Under the pieces are notes generated by a model. The model did no database searches. It worked only from the letters and a program-made list of their open reading frames with translations, and was not told the origin of the DNA. A DNA stretch of 64,000 nt from Betaproteobacteria bacterium. Its GTDB lineage: Bacteria > Pseudomonadota > Gammaproteobacteria > Burkholderiales > Casimicrobiaceae. Shown here piece by piece: positions 53,597 through 61,909 of the stretch. Made by a program: the position numbers and the translations under genes. Within the stretch, counting starts at the first letter, position 1. Every line of letters starts with the position of its first letter. The stretch covers positions 62,001 to 126,000 of the forward strand of contig JADKKQ010000005.1 in NCBI GenBank assembly GCA_016720425.1. The letters are read 5' to 3'.

Positions 53597-55041
53597 TGAA
53601 CGCACGCCAACATCCCAGGTCCCTCGCACCGTCCACCGAACTCGAGCGCCTGTTCGCACTGCAGCGCGACGCCTTCGCGCAGGAGCGGTTCCCGCCGCTG
53701 GCGGTGCGCAAGCGCCGCGTCGAGCGGGTGCTGGAGATCGTCACCAAGCACGAGAAGGCGCTGTGCGCGGCGGTCGCGCAGGACTTCGGCCATCGCTCGC
53801 ACCACGAGACGCGGCTCGCCGAGCTCTTCTTCGTCGCCGCCGAGGCGCGCACCGCGCTCAACCACCTGCGGGAGTGGATGCGCACGCGGCGCGTCTCCAC
53901 GCCGCTGCACCTGCTGCCGGCGTCGTCGCGGATCCTGCGCCAGCCGCTGGGCGTCGTCGGCATCATCAGCCCGTGGAACTATCCGGTGCAGCTGGGGCTC
54001 GCGCCGGCGATCGGCGCGCTCGCCGCCGGCAACCGCGTGCTGCTGAAGCCGTCGGAGGTGACGCCGGCCACCTCGGCGCTGCTCGAGAACCTGGTCTCGC
54101 GGCTGTTCGACGAGGACGAGTTCGCCGTGGTGCTGGGCGACGCGGCCGTCGGCCACGCGTTCGCGATGCAGCGCTGGGACCACCTGTTCTTCACCGGGTC
54201 GACGACCGTGGGCCGCCTGGTCGCGCTCGCCGCCGCCGACAACCTGGTGCCGGTGACGCTGGAGCTCGGCGGCAAGTCGCCGGCGATCTTCGACCACGAC
54301 ACGGACCTCGCCGTGGCCGTGCCGCGCCTGGTCAGCGGCAAGCTGCTCAACGCCGGGCAGACCTGCATCGCGCCCTGCTATGCGATGGTGCCGGAAGCGC
54401 GGGTGGACGAATTCGTCGCCGCGGTCGGCGATGCCGTGAAGTCGATGTATCCGACGCTGGCCGGCAATCCCGACTACACCGCGGTGGTCAATGCGCGCCA
54501 CTACCAGCGCCTGAAGGGGCTGCTCGACGACGCGCGGGCCAAGGGGGCCCGCATCGTGCCGCTCAACCCCGCGAAGGAAGCCTTGCCGGCCTCGGCGCGG
54601 AAGATCGCGCCGACGCTGATCCTCGACGTCACCGACGACATGCGGGTGATGCAGGAGGAGATCTTCGGGCCGCTGCTGCCGGTGGAGGCCGTCGCCGACC
54701 TCGACGACGCCATCGCGCGCGTCAACGCGCGGCCGCACCCGCTGGCGCTGTACTACTTCGGCGACGACGACGCGCGGCGCGAGCGGGTGCTGCGGGAGAC
54801 GATGTCCGGGGGCGTCACCGTCAACGACACGCTGCTGCACTTCGCCAACGAGGCGCTGCCGTTCGGCGGCGTCGGCCCGTCGGGGCAGGGCGCGTACCAC
54901 GGCGAGGGGAGCTTCGTGCTGTTCAGCAACGAGAAGCCGGTGTTCACCCAGGCCCGGCTCGCCGCCACGCGCCTGCTCAATCCGCCCTACGGTGCGCTGT
55001 TCGACAGCGTGCTGAGCGTGCTCAACCGCCTCAAGGGTTGA
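53593..55041 (+). CDS. Aldehyde dehydrogenase, coniferyl-aldehyde type
   Basis: The 482-residue NAD(P)-dependent enzyme has GIISPWNYPVQL, the Rossmann FFTGSTTVGRLV, the catalytic Glu in LELGGKSPAIF and the catalytic Cys in NAGQTCIAP. It matches short ALDH3-like or coniferyl aldehyde dehydrogenases with C-terminal hydrophobic residues. It could oxidise fatty or aromatic aldehydes; its link to the patatin gene suggests lipid-derived aldehydes. The start overlaps the patatin stop. Confidence 0.92.
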   Translation: MMNARQHPRSLAPSTELERLFALQRDAFAQERFPPLAVRKRRVERVLEIVTKHEKALCAAVAQDFGHRSHHETRLAELFFVAAEARTALNHLREWMRTRRVSTPLHLLPASSRILRQPLGVVGIISPWNYPVQLGLAPAIGALAAGNRVLLKPSEVTPATSALLENLVSRLFDEDEFAVVLGDAAVGHAFAMQRWDHLFFTGSTTVGRLVALAAADNLVPVTLELGGKSPAIFDHDTDLAVAVPRLVSGKLLNAGQTCIAPCYAMVPEARVDEFVAAVGDAVKSMYPTLAGNPDYTAVVNARHYQRLKGLLDDARAKGARIVPLNPAKEALPASARKIAPTLILDVTDDMRVMQEEIFGPLLPVEAVADLDDAIARVNARPHPLALYYFGDDDARRERVLRETMSGGVTVNDTLLHFANEALPFGGVGPSGQGAYHGEGSFVLFSNEKPVFTQARLAATRLLNPPYGALFDSVLSVLNRLKG

Positions 55042-55103
55042 GAACCGACTTCTTGCGTGCCTGGCCGCCAAGCGGCCGCCTCGTCATCGGGAGCGTCGTC
55101 AAG

Positions 55104-55508
55104 GTGAAAATCCACGAAATCGAAATCGGCATGTCGGCGCAGCGGCGCAACGTCGTCGCCCGCGAGCACATCGTCGCCTACGCCGAACTGTCCGGCGACC
55201 AGAATCCGGTGCACCTCGACGACGCCTTCGCCGCGACCACGCAGTTCAAGGGCGTGATCGCGCACGGCATGCTTTCGGCCGGCTACATCTCGGCGCTGCT
55301 CGGCAACGACCTGCCGGGGTCGGGCACCGTCTACATGGGGCAGACGCTGTCGTTCCGCGGGCCGGTGCGCCCCGGCGACGAGGTGCTGACCGTCGTCACC
55401 GTGAAGGACGTCGTGCGCGACAAGCGGCGGGTGATCCTCACCACCGTCTGCACGGTCGGCGACAAGGTCGTGCTCGACGGCGAGGCGATGGTGATGGTCG
55501 CGGCCTGA
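55104..55508 (+). CDS. MaoC-like (R)-enoyl-CoA hydratase
   Basis: The 134-residue hot-dog protein has the hydratase motif YAELSGDQNPVHLDDAFAA, followed by GVIAHGMLSAGYIS, with the catalytic Asp and His. PhaJ-type enzymes hydrate enoyl-CoA to (R)-3-hydroxyacyl-CoA and can feed polyhydroxyalkanoate synthesis. The start is GTG at 55104 with GGGAG upstream. The stop codon lies within a repeated sequence also found at regA. Confidence 0.9.
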   Translation: MKIHEIEIGMSAQRRNVVAREHIVAYAELSGDQNPVHLDDAFAATTQFKGVIAHGMLSAGYISALLGNDLPGSGTVYMGQTLSFRGPVRPGDEVLTVVTVKDVVRDKRRVILTTVCTVGDKVVLDGEAMVMVAA

Positions 55509-55530
55509 GAGGCTGAGAGTCTTCTCAGGA
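55504..55530. repeat. TGAGAGGCTGAGAGTCT repeat overlapping the MaoC-gene stop, terminator-like
   Basis: The 17-base repeat (55506-55522) is identical to that at the intended regA stop (39215). CCTGAGA here pairs with TCTCAGG (55524-55530) around it to give a short hairpin between the convergent hydratase and sigma-54 activator genes. Confidence 0.65.
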
Positions 55531-56864
55531 GCCTGACTGGCGGATCTTGCGGTACAGCGTGCGTTCGCTGATGCCGAGTCGGGCCGCCAGCGCCCGGCGG
55601 GTGCCGCGGTGCTCTGCGAGCAGCGCGCGCAGCGTCTCCTGCTCGAGGTCGCGCCACGAGGCGGCGCCCGCAGGCACGAGCGCGGGAGCGGCGCCGACCG
55701 GCGGCAGCGCGCCGCTGCCGGCGGGGCGCCGCGTCTCCTCCGGCAGGTGCAGGTCGGTGATCAGCTCGCCGTCGCACATCAGGCTTGCCCGTTCGAGCAG
55801 GTTGCGGAGCTCGCGCACGTTGCCGGGATAGTCGTAGGCTTCGAGCAGCGCCAGCGCGGCCGGCGCAACCGCGAGCTGCCGGCGCGGGGCGACCCGCGCG
55901 AGCAGCGTGGCGATCAGCTGCGGCAGGTCGCTGCGGCGCTCGCGCAGCGCCGGCACGGGAATCGGGAAGGTGTTGAGTCGGTAGTACAGGTCCTGGCGGA
56001 ACCGGCCGTCGCGCACCCGTTCCGCCAATGCCCGGTGCGTCGCCGAGATGAGGCGCACGTCGGCGCGCCGCAGTTCGACGCCCCCCACGCGGCGATAGGT
56101 TCCGGTTTCGAGCAGGCGCAGCAGCTTGACCTGCATGCGGAGCTCATGTCGCCGACCTCGTCGAGGAACAGCGTGCCGCCGCTCGCCGCCTCGATCAGGC
56201 CGGGCTTGCGGGCGGCGGCACCGGTGAACGCGCCGCGCTCGTGACCGAACAGCTCGCTCTCGAACAGCGTTTCGGGCAAGCCCGAGCAGTCGACGACCAC
56301 GAACGGGCGCGCGGCGCGCCGGCTGGCGTCGTGGATCGCCTGGGCGACCAGCTCCTTGCCGGTCCCCGATTCGCCCTGCAGCAGCACCGACGCGTCCGAC
56401 GGCGCGACCCGGGCGACCAGATGGAGGAGGCGGGTGAACGCCGGCGAGCTGCCGCTGAGGCTCTTGGCATTGTCGGCGCCGCGCGCGATCGGCAGCGGTT
56501 CCAGCTTTTCGATGAAATAGGCGACTTCGCCCGTCGCGTCGCGCAGCGGGGTGAGCTCGATGTTCTCGTAGGCTTCGCCGCTCGGCGTGTGGTGGAGGTG
56601 CAGCACGCGCTCGCGCTGTCCGGAATCGAGGCTCCGGGCCAGCGGGCAGGACTCGCCCGCCCGGTCGCAGGGCACCGCATAGCGATGCGACACCTCGAAG
56701 CAGCTGCGGCCGACGACGTTGCGCGACCCGCCGCATTGTTTCCGGTAGGCGGCGTTGGCGGCGAGGATCCGGTACTCGCGATCGCAGAGGATGTGCGGTT
56801 CCGGCAGCTGCTCCAGGAAGGAAACGAGTTCCGGCAGCGGGGGGGCGACGGCAGCGATAGCCAT
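55525..56864 (-). pseudogene. Sigma-54-dependent activator with N-terminal PAS domain, one-base frameshift
   Basis: The N-terminal PAS-like domain (about residues 1-115) contains unusual conserved Cys and His: SCFEVSHRYAVPCDRAGESCPL. The AAA+ core has Walker A GESGTGKE, the sigma-54 loop FGHERGAFTGA and Walker B GGTLFLDEVGDM. The C-terminal helix-turn-helix is RRALAARLGISERTLYRKIRQ. After GDM the frame changes; one more base at 56140-56141 restores GDMSLRMQVKLLRLLETG. It is divergent from a consensus sigma-54 promoter and very likely controls that cluster. The Cys/His-rich PAS may sense a metal, redox state or a thiol-reactive compound. Confidence 0.88.
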
Positions 56865-56984
56865 GTCGTTTTTGGCAGAAAGTATGTCAACCCTTGTAGC
56901 AAATGGCAGCTTGCCCGTCAAACGACCGGGCGGAGCGCTGACGCAAGTGACTGTCCACATTGAATTATTCCGGTACGTATACGT

Positions 56985-57000
56985 TGGCACGTCGCTTGCG
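56985..57000 (+). promoter_or_regulatory. Sigma-54 (-24/-12) promoter
   Basis: TGGCACG-N4-TTGCG places GG and GC ten bases apart, matching the sigma-54 consensus except for the last base. Transcription would begin near 57011, 84 bases before the first gene of the cluster. The activator gene is divergently encoded 120 bases away. Confidence 0.8.
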
Positions 57001-57094
57001 ATAGTGGAACCGACGACGACGGGTCGATGCGCTGCGGGGTACTTGCACTTTCCGGGCCCGCATTCGTCCACCCGCTGCGAAGCCGTCGGCCACC

Positions 57095-58072
57095 ATGACC
57101 TGCCAACCCACTTGCCGCATCCAGCGATCCACGGACCTCGATCCCCACGATTTCGCTCACGGCATCGTCGAGGGGGCATTCAGCCTGATCTTTCCCGATC
57201 CGCAGGCACGCCTCCGGCTCGGGCTCAGGGCGATCAGTCGTGCCGGCCACGGCGGGATGGCCTGGTACGTCTGGACCGCCGAGCGCACCGGTGCGTACGA
57301 GATCGCGCTGGTCCCGGATTTTCCCGACGACGCGGCCGGCGGCGCCGTGCTGGCGCTGCGCTACTTTCCCGACCCCGACGAACCCGCCTTCCAGGACTTC
57401 TCGACCGTCGAACAGGCAGTCAGGCGGTCGTCGCTGTTCGATCGCACCGGAACGCCGGCGTTCGACCAGGCCGATGCGCTGGACCCCGCGCTGTTCTGCA
57501 TCGGCAGCCTCGTCCTCGTGCCGCAGGGCGAAGAGCGGTTCACGTTGCGCCTGCACGTGCCGGATCGCTGGATCGAGGAGACGCCGGACGGCGAGGGCGC
57601 GACCGACCGGCGCGACGTGGCGGCGGCCGAGCTTGCGCTGCCCATCGTCGACGCGCTGGTCGGCGGCGTCGTCTACCTGGGTCGTGCGGCACCCGCGTCG
57701 GTGCAGATCTGGCGGCGCCCCGGCACGGTGCTGCGCGGCGCTGCCGACGACCGCGCGCCGCGGCCGGCCGATCCCGCGGTCACCGAGTGGGAGATCGAGT
57801 GGTCGGGGTTGGCGATGCCGGGCCGGTCACCGGGGTTCGATCCCGCGTCCGCCGGCAGGCGACCGGCCGGGCCGCCCTGGTTCGCGCACGCCTCGGAGAC
57901 GCCCCCGGCGACCGCACCGTGGCCGGTGAACGCGCGGTGGTGGCAGGCCGCGCATTGGCACTTCGATCCGGTCGGCATGTACTGCGGCCATTGCGCGGCG
58001 GAAGAGGCCGCTGGGCACGTTCACATCCTTACCCATCACTGCGAGGACGCACACCATGAGCACCGCACCTGA
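57095..58072 (+). CDS. Unknown protein with Cys/His-rich C-terminus
   Basis: The 325-residue protein starts MTCQPTCRIQ and has no signal peptide or membrane helix. Most of it reads as a mixed alpha/beta fold with stretches such as RLRLGLRAISRAGHGGMAWYVW and PALFCIGSLVLVP. The last 40 residues are striking: HWHFDPVGMYCGHCAAEE, then HVHILTHHCEDAHHEH, with three Cys and many His suited to metal binding. I do not recognise the family. It is the first gene after the sigma-54 promoter and overlaps the next by 17 bases. A metal-binding or metal-delivery role is inferred from the tail. Confidence 0.8.
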   Translation: MTCQPTCRIQRSTDLDPHDFAHGIVEGAFSLIFPDPQARLRLGLRAISRAGHGGMAWYVWTAERTGAYEIALVPDFPDDAAGGAVLALRYFPDPDEPAFQDFSTVEQAVRRSSLFDRTGTPAFDQADALDPALFCIGSLVLVPQGEERFTLRLHVPDRWIEETPDGEGATDRRDVAAAELALPIVDALVGGVVYLGRAAPASVQIWRRPGTVLRGAADDRAPRPADPAVTEWEIEWSGLAMPGRSPGFDPASAGRRPAGPPWFAHASETPPATAPWPVNARWWQAAHWHFDPVGMYCGHCAAEEAAGHVHILTHHCEDAHHEHRT

Positions 58073-58301
58073 TCTGTCGCGTCGCGGGTTCCTGCTGGGT
58101 CGCACGCCGGCGGCGGAGGCGCCGACGCCGGACCCGTGGGACGCGTATTTCGGCTCGTACGAAATGGCCTGCGCGCAGGTGAACGAGGCCCGGCCGTTCC
58201 TGGCCGACGAAGCCCGGCGCCTGAACATCGACACCGAAGGCAAGAGCGACCTCGAGATCCTGAAGGCGGTTTTCGCGACCTCGGGGTTGCCGCAGGCTTG
58301 A
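58056..58301 (+). CDS. Small protein with twin-arginine-like N-terminus
   Basis: The 81-residue protein begins MSTAPDLSRRGFLLGRTP, a Tat-like SRRGFLLG, but no hydrophobic segment follows, so it probably is not exported by this signal alone. The rest is helical and acidic (DAYFGSYEMACAQVNEAR, EGKSDLEILKAVFATSG) with one Cys. It resembles in size small accessory or chaperone proteins. It overlaps the upstream gene. The family is unknown; a role in handling the Tat protein at 59878 is only a suggestion. Confidence 0.75.
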   Translation: MSTAPDLSRRGFLLGRTPAAEAPTPDPWDAYFGSYEMACAQVNEARPFLADEARRLNIDTEGKSDLEILKAVFATSGLPQA

Positions 58302-58332
58302 GTTACCCGTCATCACCCACCGGAGTTCCGTC

Positions 58333-59655
58333 ATGACCACTGCAACCGAAGAACGCTACGGGGTTGGCTATCTCGAGGAGCGGCGCCTGTCGCCCCGCTG
58401 GCCGGCGCCCGTCGCGCATCTCGTCAACCTCGCCCTGCTGCTGGCGATGTTCTACGCCACCTGGTGGATCTTCCAGGATCCGCGCGGCGTGATGCGGCTG
58501 TACACGCCCTACGTCGGGTACATGTACACCCGCTGGCTGCTGATCATCCTGATCTGGATGGCGTACATCTTCCAGTTCTGGCCGATGCGCCGCGCGCAGC
58601 TCGAGACCTGGCATCCGCTGCTGAAGGCCGCGATCGCAGTGCCGGTGGCGGTGGCCATCATGTGGGTCGTGATCCACGGCTTCTTCCAGGGCTTCCTCGG
58701 CAAGATGGGGATCGCCTACTTCGACCCCAGCCGCACGTCGACGCTGCCGAGCATGACGGCGTTCTTCGCCGAGGAATACGCAGCGCTGGCGATCCTGATG
58801 TTCGCCGCGCTCGCGTCGTGGCTGGCCCCGGCGTGGGTGATCGGCATGGAGCGCGCGCCCTGGCAACACGAGAAGCAGCCGGTGCAGGGCCTCACCATCC
58901 TCATCGTCACCTTCTTCCTGGCGGTGGTCCTGTACTTCGTGACCATGCATCCGCACATGGGGATCCTGTACTACCCGTGGCAGTACTTCACCGCGCTGGC
59001 CCCCCCGTACTGGGAGAGCTTCGCCGGGACCGTGAGCGGCAACTTCCACGTGGCGTGGATCATGTGCGCGACCGTGGTCGTGTGGCTGGTGGAGACGATC
59101 TGGCAGCGCTATCCCTTCCGTCTGATCGAGCGGCCGTGGCTGCGCCGCTTCACGACCTTCTTCGGCATCGTCGCCATCGCCTGGGCGTTCCACCTGTTCC
59201 TCTACTTCGCGCAGGAACTGTTCCTGGGCGAGGCGATCCGCGGCACGCGCAACGACAACGCGCCCGACTGGCGCTGGCTGCACGTCGGCGAAATGATGAT
59301 CTTCTTCCTGCTGCCGGCGCTGTACCTCAACTTCTATTGCGGCAACTGGCCGACGAAGTTCTCGGTCCCGGTCAACCTGCTGGTCAGGACGGTGATCGTC
59401 GGCGTTGCCGGGGTCGCGCTGATGGTCCTCTACTACAACATCAGCCATCTCGTGCTCGGGACGCAGCGGGGCATCTCGCAGCCCGAGCAGTTCCCGATGA
59501 TTCCGACCATCTGGCTGATCAACATCATGCTGGTGCACCACTGGTACATGGACAACTGGCCGGCGTGGCGCAAGGCCGTCCCGGTGTCCGCGCCCGCGCC
59601 CGCGACCCGGCGCCCATCGATGCTTGGCCAGCCGGCCGGTTCGGCTGCCGATTGA
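58333..59655 (+). CDS. Unknown ten-helix membrane protein
   Basis: The 440-residue protein has about ten membrane helices with Trp/Tyr-rich ends (AMFYATWWIFQDPRGVMRLY, YTRWLLIILIWMAYIFQFWP). Conserved-looking His and acidic residues lie in or near helices: MHPHMGILYYPW, GNFHVAWIM, FHLFLYFAQELFLGEA, HVGEMMIFF and the C-terminal LVHHWYMDNW. I could not place it in a named family. The His/Glu pattern is reminiscent of proteins that bind metal or heme in the membrane, but this is not evidence of such a centre. ACCGGAGTTCCGTC precedes the start. Confidence 0.85.
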   Translation: MTTATEERYGVGYLEERRLSPRWPAPVAHLVNLALLLAMFYATWWIFQDPRGVMRLYTPYVGYMYTRWLLIILIWMAYIFQFWPMRRAQLETWHPLLKAAIAVPVAVAIMWVVIHGFFQGFLGKMGIAYFDPSRTSTLPSMTAFFAEEYAALAILMFAALASWLAPAWVIGMERAPWQHEKQPVQGLTILIVTFFLAVVLYFVTMHPHMGILYYPWQYFTALAPPYWESFAGTVSGNFHVAWIMCATVVVWLVETIWQRYPFRLIERPWLRRFTTFFGIVAIAWAFHLFLYFAQELFLGEAIRGTRNDNAPDWRWLHVGEMMIFFLLPALYLNFYCGNWPTKFSVPVNLLVRTVIVGVAGVALMVLYYNISHLVLGTQRGISQPEQFPMIPTIWLINIMLVHHWYMDNWPAWRKAVPVSAPAPATRRPSMLGQPAGSAAD

Positions 59656-59667
59656 GGAGGACAGGCA

Positions 59668-59784
59668 ATGAGCAAGTCTTATGGTTTGGGCGTGGTCGTC
59701 GGGCTGGGAGCGGGCGTCGCCCTGTACTTCCTGGTGGTCTATCTGCTGCCGATTCTCGGCAAGAACAGCTGGATCTGGACCTGA
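59668..59784 (+). CDS. 38-residue single-helix membrane peptide
   Basis: ATG at 59668 with GAGGAGGACAG upstream opens a frame encoding MSKSYGLGVVVGLGAGVALY, a hydrophobic segment to LLPILGK and the end NSWIWT. It has one membrane helix with a Gly-rich face, typical of small subunits that stabilise membrane complexes. It lies between the ten-helix protein and the Tat-exported MBL protein. The strong ribosome site and position argue that it is real. Confidence 0.7.
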   Translation: MSKSYGLGVVVGLGAGVALYFLVVYLLPILGKNSWIWT

Positions 59785-59877
59785 TCGCCGGTCCGGTCAC
59801 TCCCGGCGGCAGCCCGTGGGGCCGCAGCCGGTGACCGCAGCCGCAGTCAATCCGATCCGCGACAAGGAGCTTCGATC

Positions 59878-61149
59878 ATGTCTGAGAACAGTGGCAGCAT
59901 CACCCGGCGCGACTTCACCAAGGGCGTCGCGGTGGGAACGATGGCCGGCGCCATCGGGGCGATGGGCGTCTATTCGTACTCGCCCATGCGCAAGCAGCAT
60001 TTCGCCAAGGCGGCGCCGCCGAAGGTCAACATCGGCGAGGTGAAGAGCGTCAAGGTCACCAACATCAGCGAAACCAGCTGGTTCGACAACAAGAAGCTGA
60101 TGGGCGACATCAAGGGCGCCGGCGGCCTGCTGGTCAACCAGTACACCTACAACTGGCCGCCGTTCGCGCAGGTGAAGGGCAAGCTCGGCAAGGGCAGCTA
60201 CGAGGAAGGCGTCAGGAACATCAAGCAGTTCCTGCCGGGTAAGCTCGAGGACGCGTGGGCGTTCCAGATGGAGAACGCGGTCAATCCGCTCAACGCCGGG
60301 GGCTTCTCGGCGCTGATCGAGGTGGAGACCCTCGAGGGCGAAGTGAAGCGCATCCTGCTCGACTCCGGCTGGTCGTACGACTGGATGGACAAGGCGTTCA
60401 AGCGCGAGGGCATCGACAAGCTGCTGGCCGGGGGCAAGATCGACTACTTCGTGATCTCGCACGAGCACTTCGACCACATGTGGGCGATTCCGGTGACCTT
60501 CAAGTATGCGCCGACGGTCCGCACGCTCTACCCGAAGGGCTTCTATCCCGAAGGTCTCGACTACATCAAGGTCGCCGGTCATCGCGGCGAACTGATCGAG
60601 ACCACGCCCGGGCTGTACAAGCTGTTCCCGGGCGCCGCGCTGTACAACTTCCAGACACCGATCATCTGCCGCGTGTTCGGCGAGCAGTCGCTGTTCTTCA
60701 ACGTCAAGGACAAGGGCCTGGTCACGGTGACCGGCTGCTGCCACCAGGGCATCCTGCAGTTCGCGTCGACCGCGCAGCGCGCCGTTGAGACCAAGAAGCT
60801 GTACGGCATCTACGGCGGGCTGCACGTGTCGCCGTTCGACGAGTGGGATCCGAAGTACGACGACCTGGTGGCCGTGTTCAAGAGCTGGGGCTTCGAGAAG
60901 GTCGGCTGCAATCACTGCACCGGCATCCTCACCGCCAAGAAGCTGATCGAGGCGGGCGTGGGGGTGGTCAAGGGCACCGCGCGCAACGGCACCAAGGATC
61001 CCGCCTATCTCGGCAACGGCGACACGATCCTGTTCGCGATGAACGACGTCGCCACGACGCCGGGCGTGGCCGGGCCGGCGGCAGGCTCCGCCACGGCAGC
61101 ACCCGCTCCAGCGGCAACGGCGCCCGCGGGCGGGGGAGTGAAGTACTGA
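59878..61149 (+). CDS. Tat-exported metallo-beta-lactamase-fold protein
   Basis: The 423-residue protein has a Tat signal (TRRDFTKGVAVGTMAGAIGAMG) and an MBL fold related to the MJ0301/COG1237 group. The metal motif HEHFDH is at about residues 195-200, and further ligands include GCCHQGI (His near 289). A C-terminal Ala/Pro tail may be a linker. COG1237 members are annotated as dihydropterin-ribofuranosyl-aminobenzene-phosphate synthase-like, but an exported version points to another role. It would work in the periplasm with a folded metal centre. Confidence 0.88.
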   Translation: MSENSGSITRRDFTKGVAVGTMAGAIGAMGVYSYSPMRKQHFAKAAPPKVNIGEVKSVKVTNISETSWFDNKKLMGDIKGAGGLLVNQYTYNWPPFAQVKGKLGKGSYEEGVRNIKQFLPGKLEDAWAFQMENAVNPLNAGGFSALIEVETLEGEVKRILLDSGWSYDWMDKAFKREGIDKLLAGGKIDYFVISHEHFDHMWAIPVTFKYAPTVRTLYPKGFYPEGLDYIKVAGHRGELIETTPGLYKLFPGAALYNFQTPIICRVFGEQSLFFNVKDKGLVTVTGCCHQGILQFASTAQRAVETKKLYGIYGGLHVSPFDEWDPKYDDLVAVFKSWGFEKVGCNHCTGILTAKKLIEAGVGVVKGTARNGTKDPAYLGNGDTILFAMNDVATTPGVAGPAAGSATAAPAPAATAPAGGGVKY

Positions 61150-61219
61150 CCTTCGTCGGAAGTCGATGCGCGGCGCCGGTGGCGCCGCGCAGCTCCCGTC
61201 GGGGAAGGAGGTCGCGGCC

Positions 61220-61909
61220 ATGTATTTCCGGCAGATCGCAGACCGCAGCGACGGCGCGCTGACCTACGTTCTCGGCAACCTCGCTGCGCAGGAGGCGGTG
61301 GTGATCGACCCGGCACCGCGGCAACGCGCGGTGGTGCAGGCGCTGCTGGCCGAGCGCAAGCTCGCGCTGCGCTGGATCCTGTACACCCAAGATCACGACG
61401 GCGGCGGCGATGCTGCGATGCCGACGCTGGCGGGCGCCCAGGCGGGTGCGGTGGGCATCGTCGGCGGCGGCGATCGCGCGGGCGGAGTGCAGCGCGTCGG
61501 CGATGGCGACACCGTGACCTTCGGCGACGAGGTGCTGCACGTCCTGGCCACCCCCGGACACACCGCGGGCAGCGTGAGCTATTTGTGGCGCGATCGCCTG
61601 TTCTGCGGCGATGCGCTCGAGCTTGGCGGCCGCGGCCCTGCCATCGGGCCGGGCGCCGATGCGGGGCAGCTCTACGACAGCGTCACCCAGAAGCTCTTCA
61701 CCCTGCCGGGCGAGACGCTGGTGTTCCCCGGCCACACCCGCCGCGGTCGTACCGTGTCGACGATCGCCGAGGAGCGCCTGCACAATCCCCACTTTGCCGG
61801 CCGCACCCGCGACGCCTTCGTCGCGGCCTGCAGCCGGCGCGCGAGCGACTCGTCCCGCAACCGCAACGCCGGCGCGGCCCGCCGGACCGTCGCCCGGAGC
61901 GCCGCATGA
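61220..61909 (+). CDS. MBL-fold protein related to persulfide dioxygenase/glyoxalase II, degenerate metal motif
   Basis: The 229-residue protein follows the ETHE1/GloB layout: FRQIADRSDGALTYVLGN, VVIDPAPRQR, then LATPGHTAGSVSYLWRDRLFCGDAL and FPGHT. The first metal motif, THxHxDH in active enzymes, reads YTQDHDGGG, so the first His and the final His are lost. It may be catalytically altered or inactive toward the usual substrates. AAGGAGG precedes the ATG. The stop overlaps the next start (ATGA). Confidence 0.85.
   Translation: MYFRQIADRSDGALTYVLGNLAAQEAVVIDPAPRQRAVVQALLAERKLALRWILYTQDHDGGGDAAMPTLAGAQAGAVGIVGGGDRAGGVQRVGDGDTVTFGDEVLHVLATPGHTAGSVSYLWRDRLFCGDALELGGRGPAIGPGADAGQLYDSVTQKLFTLPGETLVFPGHTRRGRTVSTIAEERLHNPHFAGRTRDAFVAACSRRASDSSRNRNAGAARRTVARSAA

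Noticed and set aside
58333..59655. Assignment to AmoC/PmoC or an amino-acid transporter
   Set aside because: Helix number and His/aromatic content are vaguely similar, but no diagnostic motif of those families is visible.
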